Positions 53,597 through 62,220 of a DNA stretch of 64,000 nucleotides are shown here, in pieces (the first letter of the stretch is position 1; every line of letters begins with the position of its first letter). The stretch is from Methanomicrobia archaeon (GTDB taxonomy: Archaea; Methanobacteriota_B; Thermococci; Methanofastidiosales; NM3), in assembly GCA_030603445.1 (NCBI GenBank), contig JAUVXU010000005.1:40926-104925 (forward strand), written 5' to 3'. Made by a program: the position numbers and the translations under genes. The notes beneath the pieces were generated by a model. It had not been told where the DNA came from and did no database searches. It worked only from the letters and a program-made list of their open reading frames with translations.

Positions 53597-53704
53597 TTAA
53601 ACTTTATTATTATATTTTTTCAAATCAACATCTATTCTGCCAAAAATAGGGCGCTGGCCCGTAATACTTGCAATAATATATCTGTTTTTCGTATTTGGCA
53701 GCAT
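53597..53704 (-). CDS. Possible 35-residue small protein upstream of the PUA gene
   Basis: ATG 53704 opens a frame of 35 residues, MLPNTKNRYIIASITGQRPI and onward with basic residues. A TATA-like TTTAAATA at 53733-53741 would start transcription about eight bases before this ATG. That would make it the first frame of the PUA-fni-RNase J operon. It has no recognised family and could be chance. Confidence 0.3.
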   Translation of the reverse strand: MLPNTKNRYIIASITGQRPIFGRIDVDLKKYNNKV

Positions 53705-53821
53705 TCTATGATGTTAATTATCTATAATTAAGTATTTAAAAAGTTTGTTAAAACGCCCTACAAATAACAATTCCAAACTTATCCTAAATATTCTAAAATA
53801 GAAAGAATAGGAAAAAGGAAT

Positions 53822-54979
53822 TTACAGCCCTGCAAGATCCCTTATCTCATCCACCCGGGACAAGCATTCCCATGTAAAGTCCGGGTCGTTTCGGCCGAAA
53901 TGTCCATATGCTGCCGTCTTCTTGTAGATGGGCCTCTTAAGGTCCAGATAATCTATTATCGCCCTAGGACGCATGTCAAACACTTCCCGTACCATCTCAT
54001 TGAGCCTTTCCAACGGGATCTTATTTGTTCCCTTGCAATCCACATATACTGACACGGGTTGTGCTACCCCAATGGCATATGCAAGCTGCACCTCGCAGCT
54101 ATCGGCAACATCTGCTGCAACTATGTTCTTTGCTATATGCCTTGCCATGTACGAAGCAGACCTATCCACCTTGCTTGGGTCTTTTCCAGAGAAACATCCC
54201 CCGCCGTGGCTTCCGACACCGCCATATGTGTCAACGATTATCTTTCTTCCCGTAAGCCCACAGTCTACCAACGGGCCGCCAAACTCAAACCTGCCTGTCG
54301 CATTTATGAGAAATTCTGTGTCATCCCTCAATAGATCCTTAGGGATCGTTGGTATTATGACCTGCTCGATTATCTCCTTTCTTATAACCTCGTTTTTTGC
54401 AATTGGGTCATGCTGGGCCGCAATGACCACTGTGTCGATATGATCAGGTGCGCCGTCCTTGTAAACAACGCTTACCTGGCTCTTTCCATCCGGGCGAAGG
54501 AAAGGGAGTGTGAGATCCTTTCTTACTTCAGCAAGCCTCTGGGCCAAGCGGTGAGCAAGTAATATTGGAAGCGGCATGAAGCTGTCGGTCTCCTTGCAGG
54601 CATAACCAAACGTTATGCCCTGGTCGCCAGCACCCTGTTCATGCCCAGGCGTCTGGTTCACACCTAATGCAATATCGCGGGACTGTTCATCAATAGATGT
54701 AACGACCGCGCATGTCTGGTAGTCAAATCCCATGCGCGCATCAGTGTATCCTATCTCTTTTATGGTCTTCCTGACTACGCTAGGTATATCAACATAAGCT
54801 TCGGTTGTGATCTCTCCGGCGATAAAAGCCAATCCTGTGGTGACAAGCGTCTCACATGCCACACGAGCATCGGGGTCCTTTGTCAAGATAGCATCGAGAA
54901 TGCCATCAGATATCTGGTCCGCCACTTTATCTGGATGCCCTTCACTCACCGATTCAGAAGTAAATATATAATTTGCCAT
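53822..54979 (-). CDS. metK: S-adenosylmethionine synthetase, bacterial/eukaryotic type
   Basis: A 385-residue protein with [71 protein letters not shown] and [20 protein letters not shown]. These are the bacterial MetK signatures. Most archaea have an unrelated-looking archaeal MAT instead. ATG 54979 gives the usual [10 protein letters not shown] start. It makes SAM for the many radical SAM and methyltransferase proteins here. Confidence 0.97.
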   Translation of the reverse strand: MANYIFTSESVSEGHPDKVADQISDGILDAILTKDPDARVACETLVTTGLAFIAGEITTEAYVDIPSVVRKTIKEIGYTDARMGFDYQTCAVVTSIDEQSRDIALGVNQTPGHEQGAGDQGITFGYACKETDSFMPLPILLAHRLAQRLAEVRKDLTLPFLRPDGKSQVSVVYKDGAPDHIDTVVIAAQHDPIAKNEVIRKEIIEQVIIPTIPKDLLRDDTEFLINATGRFEFGGPLVDCGLTGRKIIVDTYGGVGSHGGGCFSGKDPSKVDRSASYMARHIAKNIVAADVADSCEVQLAYAIGVAQPVSVYVDCKGTNKIPLERLNEMVREVFDMRPRAIIDYLDLKRPIYKKTAAYGHFGRNDPDFTWECLSRVDEIRDLAGL

Positions 54980-55042
54980 ATACAAAAAAATCTTTTTCTC
55001 TTTTTATATATTTTATGGTAAAAAAAATTCGTATAACCGAAA

Positions 55043-55990
55043 TCACAAAATCCAATTTCCTTTATCTATTACCTTTTTCCCATCAAGATAAAGGGTGGGC
55101 CTGGTAATAATCCCGTCCAGATGCGATGGAGATGAAACCGTTCCCCCGAATGTTGCATTGTCCCCAAGAGCTATATGAATAGTCCCCTTGGTCTTCTCAT
55201 CCTCAAGCGTTGCCCCTGTTATTATTGCTGATGCATTTGTCCCGATGCCAAGTTCTGCTATGTTTCGTGCGCTATCGCCATAAGGTCTAAGCACTTCCTC
55301 AAGCTTTCCTGCCTCGCTTTTGCCTTCTATTCCTGTTGCCATCCCGTCCTTAACAATAATACGCAGTGGTTCATCCAACTTGCCGACACTTGCCATGGAA
55401 GCGTCTATTATAAGCGTCCCGTTCGCCGTTCCTTCAACTGGTGCGATAAACGCCTCTCCTGCAGGTATGTTCCCAAAAGCTCCCTTTTTTGTGTAGAGGC
55501 CGCTGTCATACTCCCCTTTTCGCCCTTTAATAGAAAATGACAGGTCTGTTCCCAGGTCTGTTGTTATGTGCACATCTGAAGCTTCGGTAAGCGCCTTTGA
55601 CCAGCGGCGGCCGTCCTTTTCCATTGTATCCACATCAGCATCAGATAGTCGCATGAGCATGTCTTTTGTTATATGGGGCATGGATGCCACGCGAGCCCCT
55701 GTAATACAAGCGTTCTTTCGTGCCTGCGTATGGGAAAGCGACTTGATCGTCGGAAGAAGCAGTACATCGGCATCCTCCATTGCCAGAGCCACATTTTCTG
55801 GTGGCTCCTCGCCATGGGAGGCGCGCTCCCTCATTATAATAAGGACAGGTTCGCTGCAGTACTCTTGTGCCGCGTCAAAGAACAGCTTTCCTATGTCAAA
55901 TAGCACATTATCAGTAACTATTACCACGGACTCGTTCTCTTTCACACCCATTGAAGAGCGCAGTATCGTCCTGCAGGCATCCTTTAACAT
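55043..55990 (-). CDS. M29-like aminopeptidase (COG2309)
   Basis: A 315-residue protein. The N-terminal Rossmann-like part has ESVVIVTDN, GEEPPENVALAMEDADVLLLPTIKSLSHTQAR and MPHITKDML. The C-terminal part has GTDLSFSI, FGNIPAGEAFIAP, ELGIGTNASA, LEDEKTKGTIHIALGDN and the HLDG metal site. This matches the thermophilic M29-like aminopeptidase family, whose peptides are mostly unknown. Its ATG shares one base with the stop of the PanK-like gene, so they are one operon. Confidence 0.85.
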   Translation of the reverse strand: MLKDACRTILRSSMGVKENESVVIVTDNVLFDIGKLFFDAAQEYCSEPVLIIMRERASHGEEPPENVALAMEDADVLLLPTIKSLSHTQARKNACITGARVASMPHITKDMLMRLSDADVDTMEKDGRRWSKALTEASDVHITTDLGTDLSFSIKGRKGEYDSGLYTKKGAFGNIPAGEAFIAPVEGTANGTLIIDASMASVGKLDEPLRIIVKDGMATGIEGKSEAGKLEEVLRPYGDSARNIAELGIGTNASAIITGATLEDEKTKGTIHIALGDNATFGGTVSSPSHLDGIITRPTLYLDGKKVIDKGNWIL

Positions 55991-56814
55991 TACTTTTTCT
56001 CCTTGAGGTAAACGTGCAGCGCCGCGCCTATTGCAGTGGCATTTTCTGCATCTTTTGGTTTATGAAAAGAAACGCCGAAAAGCTCGCCTACGCCTGCAAG
56101 TATGTCCTGTGTTTGTGGTATCTGGGTCAGCTTTCCGATTATTATTATGTCCTTGAAGTTATTTGCGCGAGCGGCAAAGACTGCAAGCACCCCTATTGAT
56201 TGGCACACAAGATTTATTATAGCAAGCGCCTTGTCGCTATCGTTGGCATCATCTGTCACCTTGCCAAAGTTAGATGCTGTCGCAGTTTCCGGAAGGCCGT
56301 TAATAGGGCCGCCAGATATATCCCCCACGGTAAGATCGACATTTCGCAAGTCGCCATCCTTGGCCTTTCGCGTAATTGTATTTATGGAAGACATGTTCAA
56401 GATAAGCTTTGAAAGGCCCATAAGCGTTCCGCCGCCTACGCCGCTTCCGCCCCAGTGAGATATATTCCTGCCACTTACGCGCACAAGGGCAGTTCCTGTC
56501 CCCATGCTCACAACTATCGCCTTATCGATTCCTGCAAGCTTTGAGCCTGCTGTCCCGATGGACGTGAACTCATCTACTTTCACAACGGAAATGCCAAGAA
56601 GGGAGCTGCCCAGACTAGCTGAACCCACGCCTGTTGCGGCTATAACATCCACATCAGAAAGAGACGCACCCAATGTTTCGATTATCTTTGCAAGTGCGCC
56701 TGCTGCAGCAGTTATGGGGTCGCTTGCCTCAACGGTGACAACAGAACTTATGTCCCCATCAATCAATGCCACCGCATCTGTTGTGGTTCCCCCTATATCT
56801 ATGCCTACTATCAT
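55990..56814 (-). CDS. Type II pantothenate kinase-like protein (CoaW/PANK-like)
   Basis: A 274-residue actin/hexokinase-fold kinase with GIDIGGTTTDAVAL (phosphate 1), ATGVGSASLG, VDEFTSIGTAG, VVSMGTGTALVRV (phosphate 2), HWGGSGVGGGTLMGLS and IIIIGKLTQIP. The pattern is that of type II pantothenate kinases and the kinase half of PANK4. Archaea usually make phosphopantothenate by another route, so this could be a salvage enzyme or phosphorylate a related compound. It lies between an OPT transporter and an aminopeptidase. Confidence 0.75.
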   Translation of the reverse strand: MIVGIDIGGTTTDAVALIDGDISSVVTVEASDPITAAAGALAKIIETLGASLSDVDVIAATGVGSASLGSSLLGISVVKVDEFTSIGTAGSKLAGIDKAIVVSMGTGTALVRVSGRNISHWGGSGVGGGTLMGLSKLILNMSSINTITRKAKDGDLRNVDLTVGDISGGPINGLPETATASNFGKVTDDANDSDKALAIINLVCQSIGVLAVFAARANNFKDIIIIGKLTQIPQTQDILAGVGELFGVSFHKPKDAENATAIGAALHVYLKEKK

Positions 56815-56821
56815 AGATTCG

Positions 56822-58558
56822 TCATCTCCTGTTCCATAACGTATATATGAGTGTTAATAGAAGCCCGATGCCAAATACCATCATTACAGAATGAATGGCG
56901 GATGTAAATTCCATGCCAGCAACGAAGAGTGCGGCAGTAAGGAAACCTGCTATGCCTTCTCCCCCCATGAGCCCTGCAGAAACGAGCACTCCAGTATGCT
57001 CCTTATCCGGTCTTTTTTTTGCAACTATGTAGCGTATCAGCCCGCCTATTGCAAGGAGGATTCCAAATGTCATGCCAAGAAACATCCCGATGCCAAACGC
57101 CATTGCAGAGAATGGAAGCTTCTTTTTTACTATTTTTGTAAAAAGTTCGTAGACGAATGCTAGGGCAAATCCCCCATAAAACGCGATAGGATGTGCAAAT
57201 CCGAAGATGCTTCCTGCAACAAGCTGCGCCTGCGGTGCAGGCATCTGTGCAGTGAACAAGACATCAGAATATCCCTTAAGGACCACCTCAAGAACTATTG
57301 GAGCGGCAATACCTGCGATAATAACGCATATAAGGTCCACCTTCACGATGTCCTTTGGCCTTGTGCCTATTATCTTTGCTGACTTGTAATCATGCCCGAT
57401 ATCCCCAGATATTGCGGCAGCAACAGATACGAAAGTTACTACCATAAATGCTGCAAGGTAGCCAAGATCCATCCTGAGCGCTGAGTAGGTCCCTAAACAG
57501 ACAAGGCCTATTATTATCCCGAACTGCTCAAGAGGGTCTATGTTCGTCTCCCCGGTCATTCGTGCGGCAACTGTTGCCATTATCCAAACGCCAAGCACGC
57601 TTATTGCAGCTGCAAGCACGTGTACGCCTGCAATCATCATTACTATGAATGAAAGCACCGAGACAAATGGCGTTGCCTTTAAGTACCAAGGCCCGCTGAA
57701 GTTAAAAAGCGGGGCAAATATCTTTTTTACTTTGGGGCCCACGTAAGCTACAAAAAATCCTATGCCGCTTCCAAGCACGATTCCCATTCCCGCGTTTTGT
57801 ATAAATGATATGGCATCGCCGCCGACCCACTGGCCTGCGACCATGGCAGGTATTAACACCAGCCAGCCAATAACAGCTCCCCCAAACCATGAGTTGATGG
57901 CTATACGCGGCCCAAGGATATACCCGATGCCTATTGCAAGCGGCATTGCAGTAAGTGTTATGTAGATTCCGTAGACTGCCAGGCTTGTGAGTGTTACTCC
58001 TAGCGGGATGTAAATATCACGGGAAAGTGCAAAAAGGCCTGCGAAAAGCACCGTAAAGGCAATTAGCATCGCCCCCTTTCCTCCGCTCATCTGTGCTTTA
58101 AGTATCTCTGCCCCTGCAGCCCCCGAAGGGTAGGGCAGCTTTTCCTCATCAACAAACGTTCTTCTCACTGGAACGGACAGAAACACGCCAAGCACGCCTC
58201 CGCTAACACAGACTAATGCAAGAAGGTACGGGTCTATCATGTCTATCTCAACGCCCATATGGTCTCGCAAAAAAATTATTCCAGGAACTGTGAAAGCAAC
58301 GGCTGATGCCATAAGCCCGCCTATGGTCCCCCCTGCCTGGGCGACGTTCACCTCGTGTATTGAAACAGGGCTAAAGTGTGAAAATACCTTTAAGATGCCT
58401 GCTGATGCCATCACTGAGAAGATTATCGGCCATGGGAGCGCCCCAAGGCGCAGTGCTATGTAGGTCGAGGTGGAAAGCAGGAACAAAGTTAAGGCAACTG
58501 CCACAACTAGCGGCCTTATGCCAAATCCAGATCCTCCCTCCTCCTCAGGAATTATCAT
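56822..58558 (-). CDS. Oligopeptide transporter, OPT family
   Basis: A 578-residue protein with about 14-16 membrane helices. Family signatures include VSGGVLGVFLSVPVRRTFVDEEKLPYPSG early, GSGIGFFVAYVGPK and CLGTYSALRMD in the middle, and SAGLMGGEGIAGF near the end. Bacterial and archaeal OPT proteins take up short peptides or metal chelates. Its ATG overlaps the stop of the 58555-58977 gene by four bases, and the PanK-like gene follows seven bases later. Confidence 0.92.
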   Translation of the reverse strand: MIIPEEEGGSGFGIRPLVVAVALTLFLLSTSTYIALRLGALPWPIIFSVMASAGILKVFSHFSPVSIHEVNVAQAGGTIGGLMASAVAFTVPGIIFLRDHMGVEIDMIDPYLLALVCVSGGVLGVFLSVPVRRTFVDEEKLPYPSGAAGAEILKAQMSGGKGAMLIAFTVLFAGLFALSRDIYIPLGVTLTSLAVYGIYITLTAMPLAIGIGYILGPRIAINSWFGGAVIGWLVLIPAMVAGQWVGGDAISFIQNAGMGIVLGSGIGFFVAYVGPKVKKIFAPLFNFSGPWYLKATPFVSVLSFIVMMIAGVHVLAAAISVLGVWIMATVAARMTGETNIDPLEQFGIIIGLVCLGTYSALRMDLGYLAAFMVVTFVSVAAAISGDIGHDYKSAKIIGTRPKDIVKVDLICVIIAGIAAPIVLEVVLKGYSDVLFTAQMPAPQAQLVAGSIFGFAHPIAFYGGFALAFVYELFTKIVKKKLPFSAMAFGIGMFLGMTFGILLAIGGLIRYIVAKKRPDKEHTGVLVSAGLMGGEGIAGFLTAALFVAGMEFTSAIHSVMMVFGIGLLLTLIYTLWNRR

Positions 58559-58977
58559 CCTAATCGCCTGTTCTTGGCATTCATATACTTGTCAAGGGCC
58601 TTTATGCTAACCATGTTCATGCTTAGCTTTCTTAGGACAAGTTCTGAGAAAAGGCCTTTGTACACCTCAAGCTTGTTCTTATCAGTTGTGAACTCCTTAA
58701 GCATGCGTGTTGTCTTTGGCGACCTGAGGGCTTTTATGACGTCTGTTACTTCCTCCCCTTTAAGCTTCCCGGAAGGTACCATCTCGTCAACCTTTTCCTC
58801 CAGTGCCGATACGTTGAACTCTTCCTCAAGGAAAGGGTATATTTTATTATTTACTGTTTCACGAACTGAAAAGAGAAGGCGCGCTACGTCCAGATCATCT
58901 GTGTTCTCATCAACCTTCGTTTTTTTAACAGTTATCCATGACTTGTATTTTGCCGAAAAAGTGATATGATCGTCCAT
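58555..58977 (-). CDS. Unknown small helical protein, first gene of the OPT operon
   Basis: A 140-residue soluble protein, MDDHITFSAKYKSWITVKKTKV then helices with many charged residues and no cysteine. No domain is recognised. ATG 58977 is chosen over GTG 58986. The four-base overlap with the OPT gene suggests a linked role such as regulation. Confidence 0.6.
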   Translation of the reverse strand: MDDHITFSAKYKSWITVKKTKVDENTDDLDVARLLFSVRETVNNKIYPFLEEEFNVSALEEKVDEMVPSGKLKGEEVTDVIKALRSPKTTRMLKEFTTDKNKLEVYKGLFSELVLRKLSMNMVSIKALDKYMNAKNRRLG

Positions 58978-59042
58978 AATAATCACAGGGGATTAACGAT
59001 AGCATATAATAAATACTTTTCTAATTAAATGCGGCTTTGGAT

Positions 59043-59067
59043 ATAAAGTACCTAATTGAACATAAAG
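59043..59067. repeat. Copy B of the element ATAAAGTACC-N6-AACATAAAG
   Basis: The same 10- and 9-base blocks with the same six-base spacing occur at 34383-34407. This copy lies at the edge of the AT-rich island, 66 bases upstream of the 58977 start. Confidence 0.4.
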
Positions 59068-59156
59068 TCAAATCAGTGAAAAAATTACATAAACAAAAAA
59101 ACTTAGTAATTAAAAAGGAACTAAAAATTATGGTGAGTTAAAATTTTATTAAAGCT

Positions 59157-59465
59157 TTATTTATCTTTTATTATTCCTTCTCTTAAATATGTTTTTATAA
59201 GGTCTTCTTTACTAAATGGACAATCAATTAAACCTAAAACATTAGAGTTGGATATCTTTAGTTCTTTTGCTATTAATGATAAAAGTTTATTACCATACTC
59301 TGGATGGCTAAGGCTGATATAAGTGCGAATACTAGTTTTTTTACCATTATATATAAATGTATAAACAAAATGTTTTCTTCTTTTATTTTTTTTAGATATT
59401 TCAAAACCTTTTTCTCTTAAAGCTTTTTCAATATTTTTAGCTTTCCTTGTTGGCACGTTAATCAC
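59157..59465 (-). CDS. HicA-like small basic protein (possible mRNA interferase toxin)
   Basis: A 102-residue basic protein. KNIEKALREKGFEISKKNKRRKHFVYTF resembles the dsRBD-like fold of HicA toxins, with a histidine after a basic run. TSIRTYISLSHPEYGNKLL and a C-terminal helix with LIDCPFSKEDLIKTYL follow. The start is GTG overlapping the TGA of the gene before it (GTGA). No HicB antitoxin adjoins it in the usual order, so the assignment is tentative. Confidence 0.5.
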   Translation of the reverse strand: MINVPTRKAKNIEKALREKGFEISKKNKRRKHFVYTFIYNGKKTSIRTYISLSHPEYGNKLLSLIAKELKISNSNVLGLIDCPFSKEDLIKTYLREGIIKDK

Positions 59466-59941
59466 TGAAAATAAGATTTTATTTTATCTCTTAATTCTAT
59501 TGCATCTTTAGTAAATTCTATAGAATTGTCTTCGACATATTCTTCATAGAGCATCTCTAATTTTTCGTCTATGATTTCTATTGCTTTCTTAAAAGTATTT
59601 GCAAAAGCGTATAAACCTAATTTTTCATTATTAATTTCAATGTTATTATTTACATTATTAGAAATTAGTTCTAATTCAAGTGGTTTTTTCAATTCCAATA
59701 AATTTCCATTATACACGACTTCTTTTCGGGAGATATATGTCAATGTATATATGTTAGGAATATGTCCAGTTAGTGTTGTATACATGGCGGTATAAACAGA
59801 ACTAAATGTTATTTGTGCAACAGGAGTGTAATAACCAGAGCTAGATGTAGATGCCATATATCCATACGGCATATTTGCATAATCTCCTTTCTTAGAATCA
59901 TGCCGTGAACTATTCAAAATTAATTCATTTCCTCTAAACAT
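59462..59941 (-). CDS. Unknown protein of AT-rich island (middle gene of three)
   Basis: A 159-residue protein. The first part, with YANMPYGYMASTSSSGYYTP, is rich in Ser, Tyr and Gly. Then IPNIYTLTYISRKEVVYNG and a helical, acidic C-terminal part (about 105-159) with AFANTFKKAIEIIDEKLEML. No signal peptide. It overlaps the HicA-like gene by four bases and follows the 80-residue gene by five. It could be the cognate antitoxin or a structural partner, but I do not recognise it. Confidence 0.5.
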   Translation of the reverse strand: MFRGNELILNSSRHDSKKGDYANMPYGYMASTSSSGYYTPVAQITFSSVYTAMYTTLTGHIPNIYTLTYISRKEVVYNGNLLELKKPLELELISNNVNNNIEINNEKLGLYAFANTFKKAIEIIDEKLEMLYEEYVEDNSIEFTKDAIELRDKIKSYFQ

Positions 59942-59946
59942 ATAAC

Positions 59947-60189
59947 CTACTCTTTTCTTAATAGCTCTTCTGGTACATTTGCAGTTACTATGTTCTCACT
60001 TTTTATAACATATATGGGTTCACCAGTTTCTTCTATATAATCGTTTTTTAATTTATAAACTGTTGCCAAAACTAATTTTACCTTTAATTCAGTCCCATCC
60101 TTTAGTTTATAAACATTCCATTCTTCTTTAGAGGATATGACATCTTCAACTTCAACTTCAACTTTTTTACCTCTGTAAGATATTATCAT
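59947..60189 (-). CDS. Small beta-rich protein of AT-rich island (first gene of three)
   Basis: An 80-residue protein, MIISYRGKKVEVEVEDVISSKEEWN then KLKDGTELKVKLVLATVYKL, which reads as a small beta barrel with alternating charged and hydrophobic residues. The C-terminal IVTANVPEELLRKE ends in a helix. A TATA-like TATTTAAAG lies about 40 bases upstream. Function unknown. Confidence 0.55.
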   Translation of the reverse strand: MIISYRGKKVEVEVEDVISSKEEWNVYKLKDGTELKVKLVLATVYKLKNDYIEETGEPIYVIKSENIVTANVPEELLRKE

Positions 60190-60311
60190 TTTATATCACT
60201 TTGATATTTTTGAATGTTAAACTTTAAATAATTATTCGTAAAGGGGGTTTTGTACAAAAAAGATTTTTAGAAAAAAATAAACCATTAAAAACTTGCTAAT
60301 AATAACTTGAG

Positions 60312-61574
60312 TTAAGTATTAACATCTTCGGATTGAATATGATTTATAAGTTCTGACAGCTGATTATAACCATATAATTTAATATTATTATTCTTAATCT
60401 CACTATCTAGTTTATCCGATTCATTAATAGCCGACTTGATTTCTTCTGAAGAATAATTTACAATTAAATTAGATTCATTGAATTTTACATTTTTTTCTTT
60501 TTCCCATTTTTTTATGTTTTTATTTATCTGGGCTATAGGGGCTAAAAACCTTGTAGCGATTTTGTCTTTTCTTTGAGAAGAAATTTTATCAAAACATTTT
60601 ATTTCCATATAGATTTGTTTGTCCCCTTTAGTAATAACAAAATCTGTTTCATTGGTATTTTCTGTATATAAATTGCACAAAAATGAAATTTCATTTTTGT
60701 TTAATAAATAAGCAATCATATAGGGGTAAAATCCCCCTTCTTTCAAAATTCTTTTAGATATATCTGGTAAAAAAGAATAGAATTTTATTTTTTTAGATTC
60801 ATTCCCACATTTAGGACAAAATATTACATCTGGAGTTTCCATATGGGGTAAAAAGATAGCTATAAAAGGAGGGTTGCTGTAAGTATGATATTTTACCATA
60901 TTACAAACGTATACTGTTAAAACAGGGTATGTTACACCCATTTTCTTTATTTTTTCAAGGGCATTATCATCTATGGTTCCTTTTTTATTATCTTCGATTA
61001 GTGATAGTACCAATAAGGGTATTAATGAAGCTATAGAATAAAAATCTGCGTTTTCTGGAAGAAATACTTTCATTTCCTTTTCCAGAATTTTTCTATTATT
61101 TTCATCAAATGATAAAGGTATATCATCCTCTTTAAACCTTTTTATAATATCCTTTAAAGATGCTTTTTGTATTTGTTCTATTTCTTTTTGGGGTAACTCA
61201 GCTATGGCTTTTATTCCAAATGCGGAAACTTGCATATAAAAATTAGTTAATTTCTCCACGTAGGGCAATACTTCAGTTTCCATTTTAGATTCGTAATGCG
61301 ATTTTATCATTTCTATTGCTTTTTTTTCAATTTCATCAGCTTGCACTAATATGGCCCTATTTTTGAATTTTTTAAGATAGAAATATTTTCTATGATTAGA
61401 AAAAAGTTTTATTAAATTGTTCTCTTTTAATATTTCGTTCATAAATATGTTCAATTCGTTTTTTGTTCTAACAATTTCAATAAAATTAGCAATGTCACTG
61501 TCTTCAATATTATTTTCAAATATCAATGTTTCTCCGTTTTCTTGATACAGAGTAACTTTATTTGATACCCGCAT
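60312..61574 (-). CDS. Unknown protein with zinc-ribbon cysteines and PD-(D/E)XK nuclease-like region
   Basis: A 420-residue protein. Residues 1-240 are helical with no known motif. FCPKCGNES (C253, C256) gives half of a zinc site. From about 300, TDFVITKGDKQIYMEIKCFD places D311, E324 and K326 in the D-x(n)-ExK order of restriction-endonuclease-like nucleases. A helical tail follows. The start overlaps the preceding winged-helix gene by 17 bases. A nuclease effector of a toxin-antitoxin or defence unit is the best guess. Confidence 0.5.
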   Translation of the reverse strand: MRVSNKVTLYQENGETLIFENNIEDSDIANFIEIVRTKNELNIFMNEILKENNLIKLFSNHRKYFYLKKFKNRAILVQADEIEKKAIEMIKSHYESKMETEVLPYVEKLTNFYMQVSAFGIKAIAELPQKEIEQIQKASLKDIIKRFKEDDIPLSFDENNRKILEKEMKVFLPENADFYSIASLIPLLVLSLIEDNKKGTIDDNALEKIKKMGVTYPVLTVYVCNMVKYHTYSNPPFIAIFLPHMETPDVIFCPKCGNESKKIKFYSFLPDISKRILKEGGFYPYMIAYLLNKNEISFLCNLYTENTNETDFVITKGDKQIYMEIKCFDKISSQRKDKIATRFLAPIAQINKNIKKWEKEKNVKFNESNLIVNYSSEEIKSAINESDKLDSEIKNNNIKLYGYNQLSELINHIQSEDVNT

Positions 61575-61980
61575 ATTCGTAAACTTCCCTTACAATAACT
61601 TCTGTAGGACTATGCTTATAATTTCGGACGAGTTCTTTTATCTTTAAATCTTCATTCTTTGATATTGAAAATAAATTGAGACTAATTTTTCCTTTTCTTG
61701 TCAAAGAATATTTATATAAAATACAATTATTGCCTTTTACTTTTTTTTCTTCAATTAGATTAAAATTCACAAGATTGTCTAAAACTTCTTGCATTTCTCG
61801 TGAATAAGGGCCATAATAATATTTTACAAATATAAATGGTGCTTCAATATTAAATTTGTATTTACCTAAATACATTAATTTTTGAAATCTTTTTCTGCCC
61901 GATATATCGCCATATTTTAGAAAATTTAATAACAGCAATTCTTTTTTTACATTATTAGCCATTATTCTAGCGTTAATCAT
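61558..61980 (-). CDS. YwgA/Panacea-like winged-helix protein (possible antitoxin)
   Basis: A 140-residue protein. LLNFLKYGDISGRKRFQKLMYLG, FIFVKYYYGPYSREMQEVLDNLV and SLTRKGKISLN follow the pattern of archaeal YwgA-like proteins, related to the Panacea/DUF4065 domain that neutralises varied toxins. GGGAG lies just before the ATG at 61980, and a TATA-like TTTTATAG upstream. It overlaps the nuclease-like gene, so the pair is one unit with the possible antitoxin first. Confidence 0.55.
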   Translation of the reverse strand: MINARIMANNVKKELLLLNFLKYGDISGRKRFQKLMYLGKYKFNIEAPFIFVKYYYGPYSREMQEVLDNLVNFNLIEEKKVKGNNCILYKYSLTRKGKISLNLFSISKNEDLKIKELVRNYKHSPTEVIVREVYEYAGIK

Positions 61981-62166
61981 TATTGCTCCCTTATAATAAA
62001 ACTATAAAAATATTGTTATTGATTTAATAGCTTCAAAATCAAATTGCTATTTTTCTCTTTTACCCATTTTCCATCAATGAAAAGCTCTTTTTTATTTGTG
62101 GAAAGATTTGTGTGTGATTAGATTCTCATGAAAAAATAGCTTATTAAAATATGGAAGATTATGAAC

Positions 62167-62192
62167 AATTGCCTTTTTTATTTTGTGCAATT
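62167..62192. terminator. Inverted repeat downstream of mscS
   Basis: AATTGC and GCAATT flank a T-rich 14-base loop, 29-54 bases past the mscS stop. It could end the mscS transcript. The rest of the 240-base gap (61981-62220) is AT-rich without a gene. Confidence 0.3.
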
Positions 62193-62220
62193 TCCTGAGC
62201 GTATCGAGAGGACCTTTTGT

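Larger units (their letters stand above)
59030..62220. other. AT-rich genomic island with five unknown genes
   Basis: Base composition drops sharply against the flanks: poly-T/poly-A rich codons on both halves, against much more GC-rich OPT and mscS genes. The five minus-strand genes form two overlapping units. None has a housekeeping function. This points to recent transfer. No integrase or transposase is present inside. Confidence 0.6.
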
